Of a stretch of 16,501 nt of DNA, positions 5,407-13,361 are shown piece after piece. The notes beneath the pieces are model-generated. The model ran no database searches and was not told where the DNA came from. It saw nothing but the letters and a program-made list of their open reading frames with translations. The DNA comes from an uncultured bacterium (GTDB taxonomy: Bacteria; Bacillota; Clostridia; Lachnospirales; Lachnospiraceae), in the NCBI GenBank assembly GCA_905215625.1, contig CAJMQQ010000057.1, positions 1 through 16,501 on the forward strand. Reading direction: 5' to 3'. Position 1 is the stretch's first letter. Each line of letters begins with the position of its first letter. The translations under genes were made by a program, and so were the position numbers.

Positions 5407-6636
5407 ATGGGAAACAGGCTTTTACATACTCCGGAAGGCGTCAGGGACAGTTACAGTACGGAATGCAGCCGCAAACTGGCTCTGGAGCAGAAAATTTTAA
5501 AGGTTTTATACCTATATGGTTATGAACACATAGAAACCCCAAGTTTTGAATACTTTGATCTTTTTAATAAAGACAGAGGCAGCGTCAGCGATCGGGAAAT
5601 GTTTAAATTTTTTGACCGGGACAACCAGACCCTGGTGCTGAAACCGGACATGACTCCAGCAGTAGCCCGATGCGTCGCTAAATACTACATGGAAGAGCAG
5701 AACCCTCTGCGGCTGTGTTATCTGGAACGTACCTTTAAGAACAATACTAGTTATCAGGGGCGGTTAAAAGAGATGACCCAGACTGGGGCGGAACTGATTG
5801 GAGACGACTCGGCGCAGGCAGACGCAGAACTTTTAGCGATGCTTATAGAAGCATTAAAGAACGCCGGACTTCAGGAATTCCAGATAGAATTAGGCCATGC
5901 AGATTTCTACCGTGGAATGGCAGAAGAAACGGGAATGGATGAAGAAACCCAGGAACTTCTCCGGGAATTTATCGAACATAAAAATTATTTCGGGGCCGAA
6001 TCTCTTCTTACTTCAAAGGGGATGGACGAATCGTCCAAACAAGGATTTTTACGGCTGCTGGAATTGTTCGGGTCTGCAGAACAGTTAAAGCAGGCCAGAA
6101 CCCTTACTTCCAATCCCAGGGCTTTAGCAGCCATTGACCGGCTGCAGAAGATTCAGGAATTATTGGAAGATTATGGTCTGGAAGACTATGTTTCCTATGA
6201 TTTGGGTATGGTCAGCCGGTATCAATACTATACCGGAGTGATTTTTAAGGGATATACCTATGGCACAGGAGATTATATTGTGACCGGCGGACGATATGAT
6301 CGCCTGCTGAAGCAGTTCGGTAAGGACAGTCCGGCCGTTGGCTTTGCCATCGAAGTGGATCGGGTACTGCTTGCCCTGTCCAGACAGCAGATCGACCTTC
6401 CGGTCTCCAGCCCCTATGCCCTGATCCTCTTTGAGGCAGACGCCCAGGCTTCGGCCATCCATCTGGCCAAAGAACTGCGAAGCCAGTTAAAGCCAGTGAT
6501 TACCAGTATTAAACGGCCGGATTCCTCTATAGAAGACTATAAGCGGATGGCCAGAGAACGGAAAATTTCCAGGATTTTTTATTTAATCGGAACCGGTGAA
6601 CCTGCAGAGCTTCTAACAATGGAGGATGGCCTATGA
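5407..6636 (+). CDS. hisZ: ATP phosphoribosyltransferase regulatory subunit HisZ
   Basis: A 409-aa histidyl-tRNA-synthetase paralogue that does not charge tRNA but assembles with short-form HisG and confers feedback inhibition by histidine. The HisRS-like fold shows in TPEGVRDSYSTE at the N-terminus, the motif-2-like LCYLERTFKN with TQTGAELIG, and SRYQYYTGVIFKGYTYGTGDYIVTGGRYDRLL. HisZ rather than HisRS is indicated by the immediate hisG neighbour and by replacement of the HisRS motif 2 arginine pattern (QYYTGVIFKGY is HisZ-like). A strong AAGGAGG at 5392-5398 precedes the ATG, and the gene overlaps hisG by 4 bases (ATGA), so the two subunits are translationally coupled. It is the first gene of the his operon. 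Confidence 0.93.
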   Translation: MGNRLLHTPEGVRDSYSTECSRKLALEQKILKVLYLYGYEHIETPSFEYFDLFNKDRGSVSDREMFKFFDRDNQTLVLKPDMTPAVARCVAKYYMEEQNPLRLCYLERTFKNNTSYQGRLKEMTQTGAELIGDDSAQADAELLAMLIEALKNAGLQEFQIELGHADFYRGMAEETGMDEETQELLREFIEHKNYFGAESLLTSKGMDESSKQGFLRLLELFGSAEQLKQARTLTSNPRALAAIDRLQKIQELLEDYGLEDYVSYDLGMVSRYQYYTGVIFKGYTYGTGDYIVTGGRYDRLLKQFGKDSPAVGFAIEVDRVLLALSRQQIDLPVSSPYALILFEADAQASAIHLAKELRSQLKPVITSIKRPDSSIEDYKRMARERKISRIFYLIGTGEPAELLTMEDGL

Positions 6637-7283
6637 GATATTTAACAGTAGCGCTGGCCAAAGGACGGCTGGCAGACAAGGCGATGGATCTGTTTGAACG
6701 CGCCGGCATTTCTTGTGAAGAGATGAAAGACAAATCTTCCAGAAAACTGATTTTTACCAACGAAGAGTTAAAAATTCGGTTTTTTCTGGCAAAGGCCAAC
6801 GACGTTCCGACTTATGTGGAGTATGGAGCGGCAGATATTGGCATTGCAGGGAAAGACACTATTTTAGAAGAAGGCCGGAAGCTTTATGAAGTCATTGATT
6901 TAGGAATGGGACGGTGCCGGATGTGCGTCTGCGGCCCCGAATCTGCCAGGGAAAAGCTAAAACACCACGAACTGATCCGGGTTGCCACCAAGTACCCCAA
7001 TATTGCCAAAGACTACTTTTACAACAAAAAGCATCAGACCGTCGAAATTATCAAACTGAATGGCTCCATTGAACTGGCTCCCATTGTAGGCCTGTCAGAG
7101 GTTATTGTAGACATTGTAGAGACTGGTTCCACGTTAAAAGAAAACGGCCTGGTAGTATTAGAAGAAGTATGCCCGCTTTCTGCCAGAATGGTGGTCAACC
7201 AGGTCAGCATGAAGCGGGAGAATGAACGGATTGCCAGTTTGATTCAGACATTTAAACAATTACTCCGGGAGGAATCCATATGA
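6633..7283 (+). CDS. hisG: ATP phosphoribosyltransferase catalytic subunit, short form (HisG)
   Basis: First step of histidine synthesis: ATP + PRPP to phosphoribosyl-ATP. The 216-aa length marks the short form, which lacks the C-terminal regulatory domain and needs HisZ, encoded just upstream. The N-terminus TVALAKGRLADKAMDLFERAG and GAADIGIAGKDTILE are diagnostic, as is the PRPP-binding stretch VDIVETGSTLKENGL at about 159-173. It overlaps hisZ by 4 bases and hisD by 4 bases, both as ATGA. Confidence 0.95.
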   Translation: MRYLTVALAKGRLADKAMDLFERAGISCEEMKDKSSRKLIFTNEELKIRFFLAKANDVPTYVEYGAADIGIAGKDTILEEGRKLYEVIDLGMGRCRMCVCGPESAREKLKHHELIRVATKYPNIAKDYFYNKKHQTVEIIKLNGSIELAPIVGLSEVIVDIVETGSTLKENGLVVLEEVCPLSARMVVNQVSMKRENERIASLIQTFKQLLREESI

Positions 7284-8587
7284 GAATCATAGGGTTAAAC
7301 GAAACATCCAGAAAAAATATTTTAACGGATCTGTTAAAACGGGATCCCAACCAGTACAGTTCCTATGCAGACACAGTACAATCGATTCTGGATGATGTAA
7401 AAGAACATGGGGATGAAGCGGTATTTTCCTATACAAAGCAGTTTGACGGCGCCCAGATTACAGCCGGAACCGTACGGGTAACCAAAGAAGAGCAGGAAGA
7501 GGCTTTCAATCAGATAGATCCAAAACTTTTGGATGTTATGAAAAAGTCTATGAAAAACATCCTTGCATACCACGAAAAACAGCGGCGGCAAAGCTGGTTT
7601 GACAGCCAGCCGGACGGCACAATTCTGGGTCAGAAAATTACAGCGCTGGAAAGCGTTGGCGTCTATGTTCCAGGCGGCAAGGCAGCTTATCCGTCTTCGG
7701 TTCTAATGAATATTATTCCGGCAAAAGTAGCGGGAGTAGAAAAGATCGTGATGGTAACGCCTCCCGGAAAAGATGGAAACGTCAATCCGGTTACCCTGGC
7801 TGCCGCCTGTCTTGCCGGTGTTACGGAAGTTTATAAAGTAGGCGGCGCCCAGGCTATTGGCGCCTTGGCATTCGGCACCCAGTCGATTCCCAGGGTCAAT
7901 AAAATTGTAGGACCAGGCAATATTTTTGTGGCCCTGGCCAAAAAAGCAGTCTACGGCCATGTCAGCATTGACAGCATTGCAGGCCCCAGCGAGATTCTGG
8001 TTCTGGCAGACGACAGCGCCAACCCCAGATTTGTAGCGGCAGATCTGCTTTCCCAGGCCGAACACGACGAACTGGCCAGCGCCATTTTAGTTACCACCAG
8101 CATGGAACTGGCCCAAAAAGTGGCAAAAGAGGTGGATCAGTTTGTAAAACAGCTTTCCCGAAGAGAAATTCTGGAAAAATCCCTGGATAATTACGGATAC
8201 ATCCTGGTGGCAGAAACACTGGAGGATGCCATTGACACTGCCAATGAAATTGCTTCCGAACACCTGGAAATTGTAATCCGCAATCCTTTTGAAGTAATGA
8301 CCAAAATTCGTAATGCCGGCGCGATTTTCATTGGCCCTTACAGCAGCGAACCTCTTGGAGATTATTTTGCAGGCCCCAATCATGTGCTTCCGACCAATGG
8401 AACAGCCAAGTTTTTCTCCCCTTTAGGAGTCGATGATTTTATTAAAAAATCCAGTATTATTTACTATTCCAGGGAAGCCTTAAAAGAAATCCACCAGGAC
8501 ATTGAGGCCTTTGCAGAAGCGGAACACCTGACCGCCCATGCAAACTCCATAAAAGTCCGGTTTGAAGATGACAAAGAAGAATCTTAA
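7280..8587 (+). CDS. hisD: Histidinol dehydrogenase
   Basis: Catalyses the last two steps of histidine synthesis, NAD-dependent oxidation of L-histidinol to L-histidine. It is 435 aa, the normal full length. Conserved stretches include SVGVYVPGGKAAYPSSVLMN, GPGNIFVALAKK, SIAGPSEILVLADD, LLSQAEHDE and GPNHVLPTNGTAKFFSPLGVDDF. The likely zinc ligands are Q259 and H262 (SQAEHDE), D361 (LGDYFAG) and H420 (LTAHANS), all present, so the enzyme should be active. The ATG overlaps the hisG stop; the stop codon itself forms part of the ribosome-binding site of hisB. Confidence 0.97.
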   Translation: MRIIGLNETSRKNILTDLLKRDPNQYSSYADTVQSILDDVKEHGDEAVFSYTKQFDGAQITAGTVRVTKEEQEEAFNQIDPKLLDVMKKSMKNILAYHEKQRRQSWFDSQPDGTILGQKITALESVGVYVPGGKAAYPSSVLMNIIPAKVAGVEKIVMVTPPGKDGNVNPVTLAAACLAGVTEVYKVGGAQAIGALAFGTQSIPRVNKIVGPGNIFVALAKKAVYGHVSIDSIAGPSEILVLADDSANPRFVAADLLSQAEHDELASAILVTTSMELAQKVAKEVDQFVKQLSRREILEKSLDNYGYILVAETLEDAIDTANEIASEHLEIVIRNPFEVMTKIRNAGAIFIGPYSSEPLGDYFAGPNHVLPTNGTAKFFSPLGVDDFIKKSSIIYYSREALKEIHQDIEAFAEAEHLTAHANSIKVRFEDDKEES

Positions 8588-8597
8588 GGAGGCGGCT

Positions 8598-9185
8598 ATG
8601 TCAAGATATGCAGAAATTACCCGCAATACCAAAGAAACCAGGATTCATCTGACCTTAGAATTGGACGGAACCGGAACCAGCCAGGTTCACACTGGCATCG
8701 GCTTTCTGGATCATATGCTGACAGGCTTTGCCCGCCATGGATTTTTTGATTTGACGGTGGAAGCAGAAGGCGATTTGGAAGTCGATACCCATCATACCAT
8801 TGAAGACATCGGAATTGTTCTGGGAACTGCCATTCATCAGGCAGTCGGCTCAAAAGAAGGCATTGTCCGCTACGGCGCCGCCATTCTTCCCATGGACGAG
8901 GCTCTGATCCTCTGTTCCTTGGATCTGTGCGGACGTCCTTATTTAGGCTGGGATCTGACCCTTGACCGGGAATTTGTAGGGGATTTGGAAACCGAGATGA
9001 TAAAAGAATTTTTCTATGCCGTTTCCTACAGCGCTGCCATGAACCTACATATCCGTCAGATGGCCGGTTCCAACAATCATCACATTATCGAGGGAACCTT
9101 TAAAGCCTTTTCCAAGGCTCTTGGCCAGGCAGTCTCTACAGACAGCCGGATTACCGGTGTTCTCTCTACGAAAGGAAGTCTGTAA
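8598..9185 (+). CDS. hisB: Imidazoleglycerol-phosphate dehydratase (monofunctional HisB)
   Basis: Dehydrates imidazole glycerol phosphate to imidazole acetol phosphate. From the chosen ATG at 8598 it has 195 aa, the standard single-domain length. The manganese-binding motifs are present: HTGIGFLDHML (31-41), DTHHTIEDIGI (63-73) and SNNHHIIEGTFKA near the C-terminus. The start follows AAGGAGG at 8586-8592; the frame is open 36 bases further upstream from an ATG at 8562, but that lies inside hisD and has no ribosome-binding site. No histidinol-phosphatase domain is fused, so that step must be encoded elsewhere. Confidence 0.96.
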   Translation: MSRYAEITRNTKETRIHLTLELDGTGTSQVHTGIGFLDHMLTGFARHGFFDLTVEAEGDLEVDTHHTIEDIGIVLGTAIHQAVGSKEGIVRYGAAILPMDEALILCSLDLCGRPYLGWDLTLDREFVGDLETEMIKEFFYAVSYSAAMNLHIRQMAGSNNHHIIEGTFKAFSKALGQAVSTDSRITGVLSTKGSL

Positions 9186-9901
9186 TGCAGTTATATCCGG
9201 CAATTGATATTAGAAACGGACAGTGCGTCCGGTTAAGCCAGGGGTTTTTTGACCAGGTAAACGTGTACTATAACCAGCCAGAAGACGCTGCTGTCTGCTG
9301 GGAACGTCAGGGAGCGACCTATCTCCATGTGGTAGATTTAGACGGCGCCCTGGCCGGGCATCCGGTTAATTTGCAAGCTATCCGGAATATTATAACAAAC
9401 GTGTCTGTTCCCATAGAAGTCGGCGGAGGGATCCGCACCATGAAAGATGCAGAAACTCTTTTAAATCTTGGGGTCAGCCGGGTTATCATCGGAACCAGAG
9501 CAGTCGAACGCCCCGAATTTGTAAAAGAATTAACAGAAGCATTTGGCCCCGAACAGGTCGTGTTGGGGGTAGATGCAAAAGACGGGCTGGTCGCCGTAGA
9601 GGGATGGGAAAAAGTCAGCTCCCTGACTGCCTGCGAACTTTGCCTGCAAATGAAAGATTACGGCATTCGCCATATTGTATATACGGATATTTCCAGAGAT
9701 GGAATGCTGTCCGGCCCCAATGTGGAAGCCACCAGGCTTCTTACCAGCCAGACAGGGCTGGATGTAATTGCCTCAGGAGGAGTTTCTTCCATAGAGGATT
9801 TAGACGCCCTTTACCAGGCAGGGATTTGCGGGGCAATTATGGGGAAATCCTTGTATGAAAAGAAAATTAATTTACGGGAAGCGGTTTTGCGTTTCCAATA
9901 G
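9185..9901 (+). CDS. hisA: ProFAR isomerase (HisA)
   Basis: Isomerises ProFAR to PRFAR in histidine synthesis. A 238-aa (beta/alpha)8 barrel with the two catalytic aspartates D8 (PAIDIRNGQCVRL) and D130 (LGVDAKDG), plus TDISRDGML at 167-175 and the phosphate-binding segments EVGGGIR and VIASGGVSS. It begins one base before the hisB stop codon ends (TAATG), so it is translationally coupled. In many genomes hisH separates hisB and hisA and hisF follows; both are missing here. Confidence 0.96.
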   Translation: MQLYPAIDIRNGQCVRLSQGFFDQVNVYYNQPEDAAVCWERQGATYLHVVDLDGALAGHPVNLQAIRNIITNVSVPIEVGGGIRTMKDAETLLNLGVSRVIIGTRAVERPEFVKELTEAFGPEQVVLGVDAKDGLVAVEGWEKVSSLTACELCLQMKDYGIRHIVYTDISRDGMLSGPNVEATRLLTSQTGLDVIASGGVSSIEDLDALYQAGICGAIMGKSLYEKKINLREAVLRFQ

Positions 9902-9913
9902 ACAGGAGGGTTT

Positions 9914-11209
9914 ATGGCAGATTACAAGAAATTGATTCCCAGTTTTGGCTGCAGAGAACGACAGGCCATTATCAGGGATTACGGTCTGGATTATTTCAGC
10001 AATGATATTCTGACGTTAGCGTCCTATTACAGCGATAATGGAGCAGATGAACTGTTCATTTCCGATTTGTCAGAGACGGACGAGGATCATGAGGAAACCA
10101 TCGGCTTGTTAAAAGAAGTGGCCAGGGCCATCGATACCCCGGTTATTACAGGCGGCCATGTAAAACGTCTGGAAGACGTGAAAAAATACTTGTATGCAGG
10201 GGCCAGCGCCGTATATTTGGATGTCTCGTCTCCCGAAAATGTAGATTTGATGAAAGAAGCCTCCGACCGCTTCGGAAGTGAAAAGATTTTCGCTTATCTT
10301 CCTGCAGTTTCGTATCTGGATTCTGTAGAAGAATACCTTCAGCTTGGCGCCTCCAAAATTATTGTGGACGTGGCAGGCTTAAAAGAGTCCGATCTGTTCC
10401 AAATCGGCAGTATAGAAGCGGATTTCCTGGTATTTTGTGATGATGATGTTCCGGGAACCATTACCTCTTATCTGAAGGTTCCGTCGGTACAAGGTGTCAT
10501 TTTGACGGCTCCAGGAGAAAAAGAAGGCAACTGTATGCGGTTAAAACAGGAGTTAAAGGCCAGGGGAATTGTGGTAGATACCTTTGAAAGCTCGATATGC
10601 TGGGAAGAATTTAAATTAAATTCTGACGGCCTGATTCCCGTTGTCGTACAAGACTACCGGACCAGTGAAGTCCTGATGGTGGCTTATATGAACAAAGAAG
10701 CCTTTGAAAAGACTCTGACGACAGGACGGATGCACTATTACAGCCGCAGCCGGAAAACGCTGTGGTTAAAGGGAGAAACTTCCGGCCATTTCCAATACGT
10801 AAAATCCTTAAAGCTGGACTGCGACAATGATACCATTCTGGCGCTTGTAGCTCAGGAAGGAGCTGCCTGCCATACCGGCGCCAAATCCTGCTTTTTCACC
10901 ACTCTGGCAGAAAAAGAGTACAAGTCTTCCAATCCGTTAAAAGTCTTTGAAGACGTATATGGGGTCATCCAGGATCGGAAGGAGCATCCGAAAGAAGGTT
11001 CCTATACCAACTATCTGTTTGATAAAGGGATTGATAAAATTTTAAAGAAATTGGGAGAAGAGTGTACGGAAATTGTAATCGCGTCCAAAAATCCCAATCC
11101 TGAGGAAATTAAGTACGAGATTTCGGACTTTCTGTACCATTTAATGGTTCTGATGGTTCAGAAAAAAATTTCGTGGGAAGATATTACAAACGAACTTGCC
11201 AACCGGTAA
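9914..11209 (+). CDS. hisIE: Three-domain protein: degenerate HisF-like barrel fused to HisI and HisE
   Basis: A 431-aa fusion. Residues about 235-335 are phosphoribosyl-AMP cyclohydrolase (HisI): WLKGETSGH at 284-292, LDCDNDT at 301-307, and GAACHTGAKSCF with C319, H320 and C326 as metal ligands. Residues about 343-431 are phosphoribosyl-ATP pyrophosphatase (HisE): YTNYLFDKGIDKILKKLGEECTEIVIASKN and EISDFLYHLMVLM. Together they do steps 2 and 3 of the pathway. Residues 1-228 resemble HisF (DILTLASYYSDNGADELFISDL, VITGGHVKRLEDVKKYLYAGASAVYLD, ASDRFGSEKIFAYL). Yet where HisF has IPCLD it reads IPSFG, and where HisF has AIDAK it reads AYLPAV, so both catalytic aspartates appear lost. The barrel is thus probably a non-catalytic structural or ligand-binding domain. 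The gene follows hisA by 12 bases with AGGAGG at 9904-9909. Confidence 0.92.
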   Translation: MADYKKLIPSFGCRERQAIIRDYGLDYFSNDILTLASYYSDNGADELFISDLSETDEDHEETIGLLKEVARAIDTPVITGGHVKRLEDVKKYLYAGASAVYLDVSSPENVDLMKEASDRFGSEKIFAYLPAVSYLDSVEEYLQLGASKIIVDVAGLKESDLFQIGSIEADFLVFCDDDVPGTITSYLKVPSVQGVILTAPGEKEGNCMRLKQELKARGIVVDTFESSICWEEFKLNSDGLIPVVVQDYRTSEVLMVAYMNKEAFEKTLTTGRMHYYSRSRKTLWLKGETSGHFQYVKSLKLDCDNDTILALVAQEGAACHTGAKSCFFTTLAEKEYKSSNPLKVFEDVYGVIQDRKEHPKEGSYTNYLFDKGIDKILKKLGEECTEIVIASKNPNPEEIKYEISDFLYHLMVLMVQKKISWEDITNELANR

Positions 11210-11222
11210 GAAAGGAGTATAC

Positions 11223-12458
11223 ATGATGTCACCAGTAATTGAAAAATTTTTGCGCTATGTTTCTTACGATACTCAGTCTATGGACGAGCAGCCTCAGATT
11301 CCAAGTACGGAAAAGCAGAGAGTGCTGGCCAATGTGCTGGCCGAAGAACTTCGGAACATGGGAGCGGCAGATGTAACCGTCAGCCCCCAGTCTTATGTCT
11401 ATGGAACCATTCCGGCAACCGTTGAAAAAAAGATCCCGGTTCTGGGACTGATTGCCCATATGGATACTTCGCCGGATGCCTCTGGAAAAAATGTAAAGCC
11501 CCGCATTGTAGAACATTATGATGGCGGCGATATTGTGTTAAATGAAGAAAAGCATATTCTGCTGTCTCCGGCGGATTACCCTGCTTTAAACCAGCATATC
11601 GGCCAGGACTTAATTGTAACCGATGGAACCACCCTGTTAGGAGCAGACGACAAAGCCGGTGTTGCAGAAATTATGGCAGCAGCCGAATACCTGCTTTCCA
11701 ATCCCCAGATTCCCCATGGAACCATTAAAATCGGTTTTACTCCGGATGAAGAAGTGGGATGCGGAGCAGACGGTTTTGATGTCAAAGGTTTCGGAGCCGA
11801 TGTGGCCTATACCATAGACGGCGGAACTTTGGGAGAACTGGAATACGAAAACTTTAATGCCGCTTCCGGAAAAGTACTGGTTCATGGCCGAGGTTCCCAT
11901 CCGGGTTCTGCAAAAAATGCTATGAAAAATGCCATCCTGATGGCAATGGAATTCCATTCCCTTCTGCCAGTAGAACAGAATCCCATGTATACAGAAGGAT
12001 ATGAAGGATTTTTCCATTTAGGCGAGATCAAAGGCGATATGGTAGAAGCCCAGTTAGATTACATTATCAGAGACCATGACCGCCAAAAATTCGAAGAAAA
12101 GAAGGCGCTGTTCTCCGCTGTCAGCGAATTTTTAAACACCAAGTATGGCCAGGGAACCGTAGAAGTCCTGGTAAAAGATTCTTATTACAACATGAAGGAA
12201 CAGATCGAGCCTCATATGTATCTGATCGATATTGCCAGAACAGCAATGGAGCGTATGGGCGTTTCTCCAGAAGTCGTGCCTATCCGGGGCGGTACAGATG
12301 GAGCACGTTTGTCCTATATGGGACTTCCCTGCCCCAATCTTTGTACAGGAGGAGCAAATTATCATGGAATCCATGAATATGCCTGCGTCCAGTCTATGGA
12401 GAAAGTGGTAGATATTTTAATTGAAGTCGTAAAAATATTTGGAGAAAAAACACCTTGA
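11223..12458 (+). CDS. pepT: Peptidase T (tripeptide aminopeptidase)
   Basis: A cytosolic dizinc M20 peptidase that removes the N-terminal residue from tripeptides. From the ATG at 11223 it has 411 aa, the usual length. Metal and catalytic residues are in place: H79 and D81 (IAHMDTSPDAS), the ADDKAG stretch at 141-146, E176/E177 (PDEEVGCGAD), D199 (TIDGG) and the C-terminal YHGIHEYACVQSM. The ribosome-binding site AAAGGAG at 11211-11217 fits either of two adjacent ATG codons at 11223 and 11226; an in-frame ATG-like start further upstream lies inside hisIE and lacks a site. Thirteen bases separate it from hisIE and no terminator intervenes, so it is probably part of the his transcript, where it could supply free amino acids from peptides. 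Confidence 0.94.
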   Translation: MMSPVIEKFLRYVSYDTQSMDEQPQIPSTEKQRVLANVLAEELRNMGAADVTVSPQSYVYGTIPATVEKKIPVLGLIAHMDTSPDASGKNVKPRIVEHYDGGDIVLNEEKHILLSPADYPALNQHIGQDLIVTDGTTLLGADDKAGVAEIMAAAEYLLSNPQIPHGTIKIGFTPDEEVGCGADGFDVKGFGADVAYTIDGGTLGELEYENFNAASGKVLVHGRGSHPGSAKNAMKNAILMAMEFHSLLPVEQNPMYTEGYEGFFHLGEIKGDMVEAQLDYIIRDHDRQKFEEKKALFSAVSEFLNTKYGQGTVEVLVKDSYYNMKEQIEPHMYLIDIARTAMERMGVSPEVVPIRGGTDGARLSYMGLPCPNLCTGGANYHGIHEYACVQSMEKVVDILIEVVKIFGEKTP

Positions 12459-12461
12459 TCT

Positions 12462-13307
12462 ATGTTTGATTCTGAATTTTATAAAAAGATTTTAGACAAC
12501 ATAAACTCATTGGTTTATATTACGGATGCAGAAACAAATGAGATTGTATATGCAAATGAATTGACAAAAAAGACCTTTGGCTTAGAACATCCGGAAGGCC
12601 AGATTTGCTGGAAAATTTTCCAAAAAGGGATGCACGAGCGCTGCAGCTTCTGTAAGATTAACGAGCTTTTAAAATACCCGGACAAAGTGTTGGTATGGCA
12701 GGAAAACAGTACCTACAATGGACGGGTTTACACCAATACAGACAGTCTGCGAAGTTTTCAGGGCCGTTTTTACCACATCCAGACCTCTATCGACATTACG
12801 GATCAGCTTCAATTGTCCATGGAAGCCACCATAGACGAACTGACCGGAGTATATAACCGTAATTCTGGTAAACGCCATCTAAACGATTTATTAAACCAGA
12901 TGGAAGAATCGGATCAGTTTACCGTTGCTTTGTATGATATGAACGGTTTAAAGTGGGTCAACGATACCTATGGCCATTTAGAAGGAGATCGGCTTCTCCG
13001 ATTTGTCGCCCAGACCATCCAGGATCTTTTGGAGAAACCAGATTTTCTGTTTCGGTTAAGCGGAGACGAGTTTATCATCGTATTTATGAATCAGGATCTG
13101 GAACAGGCAGAAGAGAGGATGCAGATGATCATTTCCAGCCTTGATGAGAAGAAACAGGGCCAGTTTGAATACGATGTTTCTTTCAGCTACGGACTGGCCA
13201 GCATCAGAGGCGGAGAGAACCTGACGGTATCCGACGTACTGTCGATTGCAGATGCGCAGATGTATATTAAAAAACGGAATTACCATATGATGCAGAAACA
13301 GAGATAA
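12462..13307 (+). CDS. PAS-GGDEF protein, putative diguanylate cyclase
   Basis: A soluble 281-aa protein with an N-terminal PAS domain (about 5-115) and a C-terminal GGDEF domain (about 122-278). The GGDEF domain has TIDELTGVYNRN (123-134), LYDMNGLKWVNDTYGH (157-172, metal D159) and the active-site motif as SGDEF (200-204), a variant known to be active. The product would be cyclic di-GMP. At the inhibitory-site position the residues are EKPD instead of RxxD, so product inhibition there is unlikely. The PAS domain has C49, C61 and C64 in a CWKIF...CSFC pattern seen in many clostridial PAS domains, perhaps binding metal. No membrane segment. The start is 3 bases after pepT; the nearest ribosome-site-like GGAG (12441-12444) is 17 bases away, so initiation may depend on coupling. 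Confidence 0.88.
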   Translation: MFDSEFYKKILDNINSLVYITDAETNEIVYANELTKKTFGLEHPEGQICWKIFQKGMHERCSFCKINELLKYPDKVLVWQENSTYNGRVYTNTDSLRSFQGRFYHIQTSIDITDQLQLSMEATIDELTGVYNRNSGKRHLNDLLNQMEESDQFTVALYDMNGLKWVNDTYGHLEGDRLLRFVAQTIQDLLEKPDFLFRLSGDEFIIVFMNQDLEQAEERMQMIISSLDEKKQGQFEYDVSFSYGLASIRGGENLTVSDVLSIADAQMYIKKRNYHMMQKQR

Positions 13308-13350
13308 AAAAGCTTTTGCAGAAGGTGTTGTCTTTTGCAAAAGCTTTTTT
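13306..13350. terminator. Bidirectional terminator between the his/pepT/GGDEF operon and the transporter gene
   Basis: A 19-bp stem (one G-T pair) with arms at 13306-13324 and 13332-13350 and a 7-base loop. It has an A6 tract on the left and a T6 tract on the right, so it can end transcripts from both directions. The GGDEF stop codon overlaps its first bases, and the minus-strand gene ends 12 bases beyond it. The inner arms read GCTTTTGCA and TGCAAAAGC. Confidence 0.92.
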
Positions 13351-13361
13351 AATGGGAATCT

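Noticed and set aside
7703..8065. Open frame of 120 codons on the minus strand inside hisD
   Set aside because: It mirrors the codon structure of hisD, has no family resemblance and no start signal.
8562..8597. Upstream ATG start for hisB
   Set aside because: The AAGGAGG at 8586-8592 is placed exactly for the ATG at 8598, and the protein then begins as HisB proteins usually do.
9185..9901. HisA as a dual HisA/HisF-type enzyme compensating for missing hisF
   Set aside because: The sequence has ordinary HisA features (AIDIRNG, VDAKDG, TDISRDG); nothing visible points to a second cyclase activity.
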